From Piliocolobus tephrosceles (lineage: Eukaryota; Chordata; Mammalia; Primates; Cercopithecidae): 64,000 nucleotides of DNA. Of the stretch, positions 1 through 10,757 are shown piece by piece. Both the position numbers and the translations under genes were made by a program. Each line of letters opens with the position of its first letter. Position 1 is the first letter of the stretch. The DNA lies in NCBI RefSeq assembly GCF_002776525.5, contig NC_045436.1, positions 101,677,272 to 101,741,271 of the forward strand, in the 5' to 3' direction. The notes beneath the pieces were generated by a model. It worked only from the letters and a program-made list of their open reading frames with translations, had not been told where the DNA came from and searched no databases.

Positions 1-2
1 GA

Positions 3-77
3 TTTATCTTCTACCCACCACAAGTACCACCATTTTTCCCTCAGGTCCCATTTCCCCTACCTCCACAACCGCCCCTG
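3..77 (+). CDS. SCPPPQ1: SCPPPQ1-like coding exon, cut by window edge
   Basis: An open frame runs from the window edge to a consensus donor CTG/GTAAGC and reads FIFYPPQVPPFFPQVPFPLP followed by PQPPL, extremely rich in Pro, Gln and Phe. The exon ends in phase 0. Composition, phase-0 introns and tiny downstream exons are the signature of P/Q-rich secretory calcium-binding phosphoproteins. The locus (next to NUDT9, on the SPARCL1 side) is where I expect SCPPPQ1, a secreted protein of maturation-stage ameloblasts and junctional epithelium. The identity is inferred; the coding character is read directly. The 5' exons with the signal peptide lie to the left of the window. Confidence 0.65.
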
Positions 78-1017
78 GTAAGCATGGGTTTGGGGAATCT
101 GAAATAGCTGAAAGGATTTATTTGTTGGATGGTGGTTATGAAACTTTCCAAATTTTGAAAATGAGACTTTAGGCAGTCCACAGGAATCAGCTATTCAAAC
201 TTCTCTCCCATATAGCTTATAATGGAATGTGACAAGGGGCTAGCAAATTTCCCTCCAAATCTTCAGTGCCCTCTCCCAGTGTTTCTCTGCACTTACTATT
301 AAAAAGGTGTTTGTGCTGAATTACTGTGACTGTTAGGAGCTTATTCTTTATGAAGAGAATACTTCTTTCTCTAATATCCATTCTTTTGCTTTTTCTAATT
401 CACCTTGTTGCTTTCTTTCTCTAAAAAGATTTTTTTCCCAGCTGTCTATAACTTTTTCCCAAGTTCAAGCAAAATACTTATTTTGCTTTTCTGTTTGGAC
501 CCTCTCCAATCTCTCCTAGTATCTGGATTCTGAAAACTTTTCAATAAAGTTTGGAACAATGCTAAATACACAACAGAGTTGCCTGTATTCTATATATAAC
601 ACTTTTGTAAGTAAACTTCATTACAGAGTCAACGGTGAGTGCTTGAGATACAAACAGTGTAAGTTCAGATCTGATGAGGAAGAGCGATTCATAAAGGGAA
701 ACTACAATGTAATTTGATAAGTATTTTGAGACACAAATACAAAGCTATGGATCAAAGACTTCAGAGAAGACAGTACCTGAACCAGGTCTTAAAGGAAGAC
801 AAATGGATGAAACAGTTCCGGCAGAGGAACAGCAAGTGCGTGGGTGCAGACTTGAAAAGTACAAGGCAATTTGGGGGTAGAAAAATTATTTCAGTCTAAA
901 ATAATGATGCTGCAACACAGATTGGGGCCTTGTTAAATTTGGATAAGTATTTAAGTAATTATTTTTTTCTTTAAAAATCACATACATTTTAAAACTTCAC
1001 GTACCCCTTATATACAG

Positions 1018-1136
1018 ACAAGGGCCTCACTATGTTACCCAGGCTGGTCTCAAACTCCTGAGCTCAAGTGATCCTCCCACCTCCCACAGGCTCCCCAGTA
1101 GCTGGGATTACAGGTGTATACCACCATGCCCAGCTC
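1018..1136 (-). mobile_element. Alu-related monomer fragment
   Basis: Reverse-strand Alu text from GGCCTCACTATGTTACCCAG to GGGATTACAGGTG. Diverged, lacks a second arm. Confidence 0.7.
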
Positions 1137-1489
1137 ACAAACATTTTAAAACTGCATCTTGCTTAATATCGTCTGATCCCCTAAATATTTTTAAATATAC
1201 AAACATGATTTTGCATAACTGTTTTTATATCTAAATACAATAAACACCTTCCCTTTGCTTGCATTTAATTTCAAACTGTGTTTCTCTCAACTTTTAGAAA
1301 TTTGTCACTAAACTTAGTCCTCAACAGAACATTTATTCTCCTTTACTGTTTTTACTTGTTCTGGTTGAATCCTAGCTGTTAAATTCTAAATATTATACTT
1401 GCACTTACAATTAATTGCTAATTATTTTGGTTCTAGTCAGGACTAGGTGCACTGTTTCCCTGTTGTTTGCTAAAATTTCTTAAGTTTTT

Positions 1490-1770
1490 TGTTTTTGTTT
1501 TTTGACACAGAGTCTCGCTCTGTTGCCCAGGCTGGAGTACAGTGGTGCAATCTCAGCTCACTACAACCTCTGCCTCCCGGGTTCAAGCAATTCTCCTGCC
1601 TCAGCAGCCTCCCATGTAGCCACCATGCCTGGCTAATTTCTGTGTTTTAAGTACAGATGGGTTTCACCATGTTGGTTAGGCTGGGCAAACTCACTCCTGA
1701 CCCCAAGTGATCTGCCCACCTCGGCCCCTGAAAGTGCTAGGATTACAGGCATGAGTGACCGCGCCCGGCA
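1490..1770 (-). mobile_element. AluS-type, diverged
   Basis: Reverse-strand Alu starting TTTTTGACACAGAGTCTCG and ending GACCGCGCCCGGC. Confidence 0.85.
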
Positions 1771-2305
1771 AGATTTATTTTAAACTGATGCAAAATCCTG
1801 GAGTCTTGGTTTATAATTAGAACTTAAGAATCGCTGTTAACATTTAAATTTAAATTTATTTAAATCTATGTGACAATTAAAAGAATCACTATTCTGTGAA
1901 ATGGAAACTCTTCCTACCACCAGATGGCAGACTAGTATCTTAAAAGCAAGCAAAGAAAGTAACCTTACTGTAGGGAAAGTGGTAGATTTGTAAAAACTAT
2001 CAACAAGTACATAAGACAGATTCCTGGGCTTTAAGTTCGACAAATAAAGAAAAACACCCATACCTTTTGAAAGAAAAAATTATATTGAACCCACTAGTTT
2101 CTAATCTCCACCAAACAGAAAGTGAGCTCTCCAAGTGTCATTTACTGCTATCCCTAAATCCCAGATATAGAATAATTGCTCAGTAAATATTGTAGGGATG
2201 GATGAATAGATGGATGGAAGGACGAGTGAATGTACGAATAACTGAGAAAAAGCAAGAGAAAGTGTTCACAGTTTCATTCACAATTTACTTTTTTTCTTTT
2301 TGTAG

Positions 2306-2338
2306 ACTTCTATTCCTTTTCCTTACAATCCAAATCAG
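2306..2338 (+). CDS. SCPPPQ1: SCPPPQ1-like coding exon (11 codons)
   Basis: A strong acceptor (pyrimidine run then TTTTTGTAG) is followed by 33 nt reading TSIPFPYNPNQ and a CAG/GTAGTT donor. It is phase 0 on both sides and continues the Pro/Phe/Gln-rich character of the exon ending at 77. Confidence 0.6.
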
Positions 2339-3002
2339 GTAGTTATACTTAAAGCTTCCTTAGGAAATACTTAAACTAATACAAAACAAAAACTTGAAAA
2401 TTCTTTAGATTTAATTGCAGAGAAATTTGATACCAATAACAACGGGCTAACATTCTCTTTGGGGGACCATTAGTTATTGATATTTCATTTGATTTCAGTA
2501 ATTTAATATACAAATTTCACATATCCTTGAAAATTGAACTACCTAAGACTTGAAACTTTCCTTATTTGTGTGGAATAAACCCAGGGACCAACCAGTAGAA
2601 AAAGCATTTAATTTGAAGTTAAATGATCTGGAGATGTAAGCTCCATGTCTGCCTTTTAATACTTTGGAATTTTCTTTAACTCCTTTGACCCTTATCCTCT
2701 TCTAGAATATAAAACAGTGACAACAGATGATTTACAAAGTCCATTTCACCACTAAAATTTTATGCTAGCATTTGTCATTAGTGGGGTAAAATGCATTCTT
2801 AATAAAATGTAATCTATCCTAGAAGCATTTGAAATAGATTTAAGGTTAGTCATGGTATAAAGGAATTGCTTAAATTTTACTTTTGAAAAGATTTTACTGA
2901 ATTCATGATAAACATGTGAGATGAGGTTGATTCAGTAACATACAAAAAAGTTATGTATATTTCAGCATGTTAACTCCAAGTAATAATATTCCTATTATGA
3001 TT

Positions 3003-3290
3003 TTCTGTTTCTGAGACTGAGCCTCGCTCTGTCACCCAAACTGGAGTGCAGTGGTGCAATTGCAACTTACTTACAACCTTCACCTCCCTGGTACAAGCGA
3101 TTATCCAGCCTCAGCCTCCTGAGTAGACTACAGGGACGCACTACCACGCTGGGCTAATTTTTGTGTTTTCTGTAGAGGTGGGGTTTCATCACGTTGCCCA
3201 GGCTGGTCTTGAACTCCTGGACTCAAGTGATCCGCCTGCCTTGGCCTCTCAAAGTGCTGTATTACAGGAGTGACCCACCATGCCCAGCAC
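3003..3290 (-). mobile_element. Alu, diverged
   Basis: Reverse-strand Alu from CTGAGACTGAGCCTCGCTCTG to CACCATGCCCAGC. Confidence 0.85.
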
Positions 3291-3639
3291 ACTTATTACA
3301 ATTATAGGAAGTAACATTATTAAAGTTTTCTTTCAGAAAGAGGTGATCCCAAAATACAATCTTTTTCAAACCCAAGAAGCATAGGTTTAATAATCTTTCC
3401 AAGAAGTCTCAGCTATGTTTGGAGCCCACAACAGAAAATATGGACTATATGTTTCCAGAGATAGGTTTGGGGGGGTACTTAAAATATTAGTGAATTTTAA
3501 TCTTAGTAATTGAACTTCAGAAATGATGAGAATTCTAAAAAGTATGCTTTCATTTACCAAGCTAATATAAAATATATGATACAAAAGTAGATGAAATGCT
3601 GAATTACAATTCCTTATTTAACTGTTTCCTTTATCCTAG

Positions 3640-3666
3640 GTCCTCACACCTAATGATCTTATCGCG
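3640..3666 (+). CDS. SCPPPQ1: SCPPPQ1-like coding exon (9 codons)
   Basis: Acceptor TTTATCCTAG, then 27 nt reading VLTPNDLIA, then donor GCG/GTAAAT. It is phase 0 on both sides. The last codon (GCG) holds a CpG, the only one in its surroundings. Confidence 0.55.
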
Positions 3667-4403
3667 GTAAATATATTCTGCCCTGTTATTCTATAAAGTC
3701 CATATAAATACTACATTCAACCCCTCTCAATGGTCCTAATTAAGGTAGGGAGCAGGGAAAGGCACCCTAACAGAACAAATACTACCTGAAGGCATTGTTC
3801 GTGCGTAAGATCTGTCACAGCTGGGATAGTGTTTAGCTTAAATATTACTGCATACATTCTGAGACAGACAGCTCAACAAGTAAAGAGATTAACCTTTTAG
3901 ACCAAGTAGTCAATTTCTTGAGCAAGCTGCCAGAATCTTAAAACAGGATCATGTGGATGCTACAAAGCAATTTTCCAGTAAAACTGCTTGTGTAAGCAAG
4001 TTCTCAAAACAAAGTATCCATAGTTGTCCTAAAATTTTAGTTCAAGTATCATTCACACAGGGAATCTGAATCATTTATGAAAGATGGGACTTGTATGGAA
4101 GTGTACACAGAGGGTTTCTTAACCATTCAAATAAATTTTCTAACTTTCAAATATGGTGAACACCATTACAAAGTTGTAGAAAGAAGAAAATATTTCTGTG
4201 AATTAAAGGTATTTAAATCTAGATATTGGGTCATTTTAAAATCTTGTATCATATAAATAATATACTAAGCAATAAAATGGAATTTTTCAATAAAATAGAT
4301 TTTCATATATGAAGTATATTAACTTGCATATGTAATAAGTTAAATGTAGGTTTAAAAATAAACCTATTGACAGCACTGATCATCGATTTTTCTTCCTTCA
4401 CAG

Positions 4404-4433
4404 TTACTCATTGCTATTTTGAACCAACTAGGG
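4404..4433 (+). CDS. SCPPPQ1: SCPPPQ1-like coding exon (10 codons)
   Basis: Acceptor TTCCTTCACAG, then 30 nt reading LLIAILNQLG, then donor GGG/GTAAGG. Phase 0 on both sides. This gives a short hydrophobic helix-forming segment near the C terminus. Confidence 0.55.
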
Positions 4434-4535
4434 GTAAGGCTCTATTTTTATGCTATAATAAACTACACATTTACTTAATAAAGATAACATCTTACTAAAT
4501 TTTTATTATTTTTATTTTTATTTTTTTACTTTTAG

Positions 4536-4547
4536 AACTTCTTTGGG
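4536..4547 (+). CDS. SCPPPQ1: SCPPPQ1-like micro-exon (4 codons) or terminal exon
   Basis: After a long T-rich tract and acceptor CTTTTAG, 12 nt read NFFG before a GGG/GTAAGA donor. If the donor is used, this is a 12-nt phase-0 micro-exon. If not, the frame runs seven more codons (VRFYFHD) to TAA at 4569-4571 and this is the last coding exon. The exon end and donor closely resemble those of the exon ending at 4433, which suggests a local duplication. Confidence 0.4.
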
Positions 4548-4827
4548 GTAAGATTTTATTTCCATGACTAAATTGATAAAAGTAAGTTACATTCAATGCC
4601 AGGAAAGGTAAGAAAAACTCTTTGTGACTATAAAAATATACAAGAGTCAACCCCAACTAATCTACCAAACTAGAACTCATGAGTTATAAACTCGTTTCCT
4701 CCAAAATCTTTACATCAAAATTTTTGCCAGTCTAAAAAGGTTTTTAATAATGTCCATATTTCACAAAATTTAAGTTTATAGGCATATATGCAATATGAAA
4801 TTTCAACAACAAAGTTTGCTTCAGGCT

Positions 4828-5124
4828 TTTTTTTTTTTTTTTGAGAAGGGGTCTTGCTCTGTCACCCAGGCTGGAGTGCAGCAGCACGATCTCGGCTCAC
4901 TGCAGCCTCCACCTCCCAGGCTCAAGTGATTCTCCTGCCTCAGCCTACCTAGTAGCTGGGATTACAAGCATGTGCCACCACACCCATCTAATTTTTACAT
5001 TTTTAGTAGAGACGGGTTTTCACCATGTTGGCCAGGCTGGTCTCGAACTCCTGACCTCAAGAGATCCGCCTGCCTTGGCCTCCCAAAGTCCTGGGATTAC
5101 AGGCATGAGCCACTGTGCCCAGCC
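4828..5124 (-). mobile_element. AluS
   Basis: T run, then GAGAAGGGGTCTTGCTCTG to GAGCCACTGTGCCCAGCC. It lies in the putative last SCPPPQ1 intron. Confidence 0.9.
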
Positions 5125-5389
5125 TTTCAGGCTTATTTTTGTCTTAAGGGCAATTCATAGTAAGTAACGAGAAAAGCCTACTGTAAAACTGCCACACCTA
5201 GAAGTGGACTGATCTCAAAGCAAGGTAACACATCTTAACAAAAAGCATTAACTTGCTTGATACAAAGGTTACAAACTTTGACTTTGACTCACTGAAGTTT
5301 GCTTTCAAGTAAAATACATACCAAAAAAAGAAAAAGAAAAGAAAAATGTGAAGACCAAAAAGGCATAATCCCTTTTGTTGTTTTAATAT

Positions 5390-5475
5390 TTTTAAGAAAC
5401 AGGATCTTGCTATGTTGTCCTGGCTGGACTGCAGTGGCTATTCCAGGCCCAATCATAGTGTATTGCAGCCTTGGA
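5390..5475 (-). repeat. 7SL RNA-like fragment (or early Alu monomer)
   Basis: Read on the minus strand it holds a GGAATAGCCACTGCAGTCCA segment followed by a GCCAGGACAACATAGCAAGA segment, closer to the 3' end of 7SL RNA than to modern Alu. Confidence 0.45.
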
Positions 5476-5816
5476 GAAAGAAACTGGATTTCCACCCAAC
5501 TGCTTCTCTCCTAACAAGTTTCACTGCCCTGAAGTGCTTATTTAGTACCTTTTACCACTTCAAACACTTTTATCAGGCTATCTGAGGCCAAGTGGGAGAG
5601 ATTAAGCTCTACGCTATCAACAATTAAGGATTCAATTTATCAGCATTTAACGGTTCCACATTATTTTCCACCTCCAACATACACGATTATACCAATATTA
5701 ACACATCAGCAATACAATAACCATAAAATGGGAGGCATGGGTGAAGAAGGAATTGTGGTGAAAATATCTTCATATAATAAATTATAACTATAACCTGTAT
5801 TATCTATTTTTGACAG

Positions 5817-5822
5817 AAATAA
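5817..5822 (+). CDS. SCPPPQ1: Candidate SCPPPQ1-like last codon and stop
   Basis: A good acceptor (TATTTTTGACAG) is followed in phase 0 by AAA TAA, that is Lys-stop. A final exon with only a codon or so before the stop is common in SCPP genes. Its 3' UTR would follow; the nearest AATAAA is distant (6302), so the end is unclear. Confidence 0.3.
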   Translation, partial: K

Positions 5823-6524
5823 TTCTCCCACTACTATGCCACAAGTTACATATGGTTAGTAAAATCTCCAAATTCTTTCAAGCATTTATATCCTTTTAAA
5901 TATTTTTATCATAAGAGTTTAATTACCTCTGATTGTGTCCACAACGGTATATTAATATGATGAAAATAGGTGTAAACAAGACCAATTAATTACAAATGCT
6001 TTCTTCAAAGGATGTATTTTAAAGTCAGTTTATTAAAACTCTGGAAATATTTTGGAAAATCACCACCACCAGAAGTCCTAAGCATAAGAAAACATACTGT
6101 TAAATAAGAGTAGCCTCTTGAAGTGCTCAGAATTTTCAAGTTCTCCCTTTAGCCACCAAATATTTAGTTTTTAAAGTACTTATGATCTTAAGGAAGCTTT
6201 GCATATCCTTCTATTTGAGTTTGAAATGCTTTCAAAAGCTCAAGAACACCTGCTGACAAAACAAATACTGACTGTGGCCCTTTATCCTTAGGTTATTATC
6301 AAATAAACTATCTTTGGGCCAAAATTACACAAACAACTTCAACAATGCTAGCCAAATCAGCTGTGGCCCTCACATTTCAAGTCACAAATCACAAGTGCAA
6401 TACTATGAATAACATGAGTACTGTTTCTGTAACACATAATCTTCCAAGCTGCATACTTAAACAATAAATCATGAAAGACTCTTAACCTTAGTAGGGAATA
6501 CAATAGACAGAATAGGTTTGCAAA

Positions 6525-6700
6525 CCAGTCAGACTGTGATTCAAATCCCAGCTCTACTAGCAAATAAAACCATGGGCAACCTTTCTAAATATCAATGTAT
6601 TCATTTGTGAAATGGCAATACTACTACCTAACAGGGTGTGGTGAGAATTAAGTAATATAATACAGATACTCAGTAAATGGCATGTATTATTTATTTTACT
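6525..6700 (+). repeat. MIR-like relic
   Basis: CTGTGATTCAAATCCCAGCT followed by TTCATTTGTGAAATGGCAAT resembles the MIR core. Confidence 0.55.
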
Positions 6701-7070
6701 AAATGTCTCTAAAATAAAAAGCATTCATTTTACATAAGACATAAGGAAAATAAATATGAGGGGAATATTACCTAGTGATACAGCAGAAAGATCTTCCTCT
6801 AGGAATATCTGAAACTAACATTTTAATTTTTTTCCCTATTATAGACGGTGCTGGATATTTACAGTTATCAGAAGATTATCTACTTCTATCTTATCTATAG
6901 TTGATGGTAGTTTTATAATTTTGCATACTTTGTACCTGTTCCAGTGAAAACTCCAAAAATCCATAAAGAATTTATCTAGACCATGGGTTTTGGTCATACT
7001 TTAAATAAACCTTTAATATAACCAAATGTCTTTATTAATGGCAGTTCAAATGTATCAAAACTATTAAACA

Positions 7071-7372
7071 GGCTGGGCATGGTGGCTTACACCTGTAATC
7101 CCAACACTTTGGGAGGCTGAGGTGGGAGGAGCTCTTGAGCCCAGGAGTTCAAGACCAGCCTGGGCAACATAGGGAAATCCCAGACTCTACAAAAAAAATT
7201 TTTTCATTAGTTGGGTGTGGTGGTGCATACATGTGGTCCCAACTAATTGGGAGGCTGAGATGGGAGGACTGCTTGGGCCCAGGAGGTTGAGGCTGCAGTG
7301 AGCCATAATAGCACCATTGCACTCCAGTGGTGCTATCATGGGCAACAGAGTGAGACCCTGTCTCAAAATACT
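7071..7372 (+). mobile_element. AluJ/S
   Basis: GGCTGGGCATGGTGGCTTAC through a CCCTGTCTCAAAATA tail. Confidence 0.85.
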
Positions 7373-8365
7373 ATGAAACACAAGTAAATGCCAACATTTT
7401 CAGAAATTGCTCAAACTGTTAAAAGAGCTTTTGTAAGTAGCTTCAATTTTGGAGAACTCTATTCAGTGATAGGAAGCAGCAGTTTCTTCCTGCCAAATGG
7501 TGAAAGTAGAAGCCGACTCCCATGCAGGAAGACCATGTAACCTCTTGAGCAGGTCATCCTCATCAAGTATTAATCCCTTATTACTCACCGTAGGGACCAG
7601 GATTTTACAGCTATTCAGAAGTTAATACATACATACGCCCTATTTGTAACTATTCCAGAAGGGCTGGAGGTATCCTGAAATCAAACATTCTAATGCGTCT
7701 CAGGAAAATCTACAGTCATAACTGAGGGGAAAAAAAGCCTCCTGTCAGTTCAATTCAGGTTTACCACCGAAAGTTCTGACATCAAATAAACAAAACAAAA
7801 AACAGAAAAACACTTTGTTTTAACCTTAACCCTCTCTAGCTACAGAGTAGGCCTAATATCTTTTTCAAACATCTGAAGGAAAGAAAACAATCATGTCTCT
7901 CTCCCCTAAAGCTTTTCTTGAGATGCTCCAGTTGTAGCCCAACCCTACACAGGTTGACAGGAGCTCCTAACACAGGGCTTTCCAAAGGAGATCCTTAGCC
8001 AGAATGAGATAAACATGTCCACTAAGACAAGGTAGTACTATTTTTCTTTCCTCTTCCTTGTTTCCAAAAACCCCCAAAGCACCAACCCCCTCCTTTCCTC
8101 TGGGATTTATAACATTAACCATGCTTTTCTCAAAAACCTATTTCAATCTTCATTTCTTTCCTAATAAAAAACACTAACTCACAGAGACCTCCACCTCTGT
8201 TCCTGTTTTTACAGAACCAAAATAATTACTTATTATATATTGATCACATATTAAGATATTTTGGATATAATGGATTAAATTATTACAAACCATTTTACTT
8301 GTTTCTTCTTATTTTTAATGCGACTATCTAGAAGTTTAAAATTCACACATGGCTAACATTTTCCC

Positions 8366-9010
8366 TTGTGTTTGTTTTGTTGTTAAGTACAGGGGTACAT
8401 GTGCAGGCTTGCTACATAGGTAAACTTGGGTCATGAGGGCTTGTTGTACAGATTATTTCATCACCCAGGTATTAAGCCTAGTACCCATTAGTTATTTTTC
8501 CTCATCCTCTCCCTCCTCCCACCCTCCAGTAGGCCCCAGAATGTTGTTCCCTTGTCCATGTGTTCTCACCATTTAGCTCACTTAAAAGAGAACATGCAGT
8601 GTTTGGTTTTCTGTTCCTGCATCAGTTTGCTAAGGATAATGGCCTACAGCTCCATCCATGTCTTTTCAGAGGACATGATCTTATTCTTTTTTAAGGCTGC
8701 ATAGTATTCCATGGTGTATATATACCAAATTGTCTTTATCCAGTCTATCACTGATGAGCATTTAGGTTGATTTCATGTCTTTGCTATTGTGAACAGTGCG
8801 GCAGTGAACATATGCGTGAATATGTCTTTATAACAGAACAATTTATATTCTTTCGGGTATATACCCAGTAATGCGACTGCTGGGTCAAATCTTTAAATCT
8901 TGGAGGACTCTCTACATTGTCTTCCACAATGGTGGGACCAATTTACACTCCCACTAACAGTGTGTAAGCATTCCTTTTTCTCTACAACCTCACCAGCATC
9001 AGTAATTTTT
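8366..9010 (-). mobile_element. L1 3' end fragment
   Basis: Reverse complement of an L1 3' region: GTACAGGGGTACATGTGCAG, the homologue of the L1 tail, then sequence equivalent to ORF2 C terminus text (for example CATAGTATTCCATGGTGTAT). Confidence 0.85.
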
Positions 9011-9473
9011 TGTCCTGATTTCAATTCTTTTCCGAACATCCATTTTTAACTGATTTATAACATACAGTAGTTTCACTAGAGTGAAATGAACATATTGATT
9101 TAAATACTAACTTCCTGGACTTTTTTTAATTCAGAATTTTTGAAAATGAGAATATCAGCTCTTGTTCACTGATCTTGACCTCTATTGACTAGTGGCTGAA
9201 ATTTCCTCTTAAAACTAACAATTCTAAAGTCAAGAAAACATAGTTTCCATTTTCAAAATTAGCTTCAACAAGATCATGTGAAGCAAATAATTTAAAGAAA
9301 AAGCAGATGAAACATTAAACTGTACATCCAATGGTGGTACTCCACCTAAAGGAGAAGGAGTTCGATGTGGCAGGAACATCCTTCAGGCCTCAGAAGATGG
9401 GGAGCGGGAGGGAAGGCATTGACAGACAAGAACTAGATGGAAAACAGAAGTTACAGCTGATCAAGAATTTACC

Positions 9474-9479
9474 TTTATT
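9474..9479 (-). terminator. AATAAA polyadenylation signal, distal
   Basis: A second AATAAA on the NUDT9 strand, about 290 nt after the stop and the more likely main signal. Confidence 0.5.
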
Positions 9480-9613
9480 CTGATTATGATTCTTCAAAGA
9501 GCATTAGTTGTTTACATTTCATTTAAGTCATGCTTAAATACATACCAAATACGACTACTTATAGTCCTTTTGACCAAAAAGCTGAAAATGTTGTTCTAGT
9601 TCATCTTACTCAT

Positions 9614-9619
9614 TTTATT
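9614..9619 (-). terminator. AATAAA polyadenylation signal, proximal
   Basis: TTTATT on the plus strand is AATAAA on the NUDT9 strand, about 150 nt after the stop codon. It would give a short 3' UTR. Confidence 0.45.
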
Positions 9620-9769
9620 CTGATGTGAAACACTTTAAATCCAAATCATTTTGAAAGTAAATAGGCCAAGTGGCCTACCCTACCCTTTTTATAGTACAAA
9701 TTCTGTGATACTGCCTTCTTTTCAGTATACGCTCCTCTGTGGGCCTTTGGCTTACACGGAGACCATCAG

Positions 9770-9948
9770 CTATAACCCATGGCAGTCAGCTTCAGAGTCC
9801 TCGCTCCAGTGTGCATCTCGTTTCTCAGCCACAAGTTTGATGAATTGAAAATGACTGGCGTAAAGCTTCAGTTTATCATTGATGTCCACCCATTTCACTT
9901 TTCCAGCATCATCTCCAGCTTCTAGAGTAAGATTATCCATTATCTCAC
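9770..9948 (-). CDS. NUDT9: NUDT9 coding exon 8 (terminal, stop TAG)
   Basis: Starts after acceptor ACCAG at 9948 and runs to TAG at 9772-9770. It encodes the last 58 residues ([20 protein letters not shown] through [13 protein letters not shown]), the end of the Nudix fold and its C-terminal tail. It is 179 nt. The 3' UTR continues to about 9450. Confidence 0.96.
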
Positions 9949-10725
9949 CTGGTTGCCAAAGAAAAACCATCACCAAGAAAAATTCATCTCTGTTTTAGCA
10001 TATCTATATCGTCAAGTATTCTTACTTAAAATAATCTTAAATCATCATTGTACTAGCTGGCCAAGTGAATTAAAAACTAGACTATTCCATCCCTGGTCAG
10101 CAGAATGAATAAAAGGAAAAAAAAAAAACAGACTATTCCAAAATGCCCAAATTTTAACAAAAACACACAATACAAAGACTTTTCTCTAAAAAGATAATCC
10201 TTAAAAAAGAGATTATATTATATGAATACGAAACCTTACATCAAAATCAATCCAAGAGGGATTAGAGATTTAAATGTAAAAAAAAAAAAAACAAATTATT
10301 GGTGACTCCTTTTATAGTCTTAGGTGGAGTTTTCTAAGCATAACACCAAACCAAAAACCATAAAGTATGTTTAAGTCCTTAAGATATTTTAATAAATACA
10401 AGTATTTATAAATAGATTTATTGAAATATTTTAAATTAGGCCAGACACGGTGGCTCACACGTGTAATACAGTACTTTGGGAGGCTAAGGCAGGTGGATCA
10501 CCTAAGGTCAGGAGTTTGAGACCAGCCTGGCCAACAAGGTGAAACCCCTTCTCTACTAAAAATACAAAAATTAGCTAGGTGTGGTGGTACATGCCTGTAG
10601 TCCCAGCTTACTTGGGAGGCTGAGGCAGGAGAATCATTTGAATCCATGAGGCAGAGGTTGCAGTGAGCCAAGATCACACCACTGCACTCCAGCCTGGTGA
10701 CAGGGTAAGACACCATCTCAAAAAA

Positions 10726-10757
<32 letters not shown>

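Larger units (their letters stand above)
78..2305 (+). other. SCPPPQ1-like intron with two Alu pieces
   Basis: Between the exon ending at 77 and the exon at 2306. It holds the Alu pieces at 1018 and 1490, a (TGGA)-like short repeat near 2197-2225, and otherwise AT-rich unique sequence. A 61-codon open stretch at 714-899 is not convincingly coding. Confidence 0.45.
5823..9449. other. Intergenic DNA between SCPPPQ1-like gene and NUDT9
   Basis: Contains a MIR-like relic (about 6525-6700), one Alu (7071-7372) and an L1 3' end (8366-9010). The rest is AT-rich with no exon-like segment that I can support. Confidence 0.5.
9450..9769 (-). other. NUDT9: NUDT9 3' UTR (approximate end)
   Basis: Non-repetitive sequence after the stop codon, ended by two candidate polyadenylation signals at 9619-9614 and 9479-9474. 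The end is set about 20-25 bp beyond the second signal and is inferred. Confidence 0.6.

Noticed and set aside
714..899. 61-codon open frame on the plus strand
   Set aside because: No ATG at its first codon, no splice signals matching the SCPPPQ1-like exons and no composition like them; likely chance.
4841..5167. 108-codon open frame and many similar ones (for example 12167-11901, 13916-13623, 60068-60370)
   Set aside because: They lie inside Alu copies and read the familiar Alu-derived text (such as [13 protein letters not shown] and [18 protein letters not shown]).
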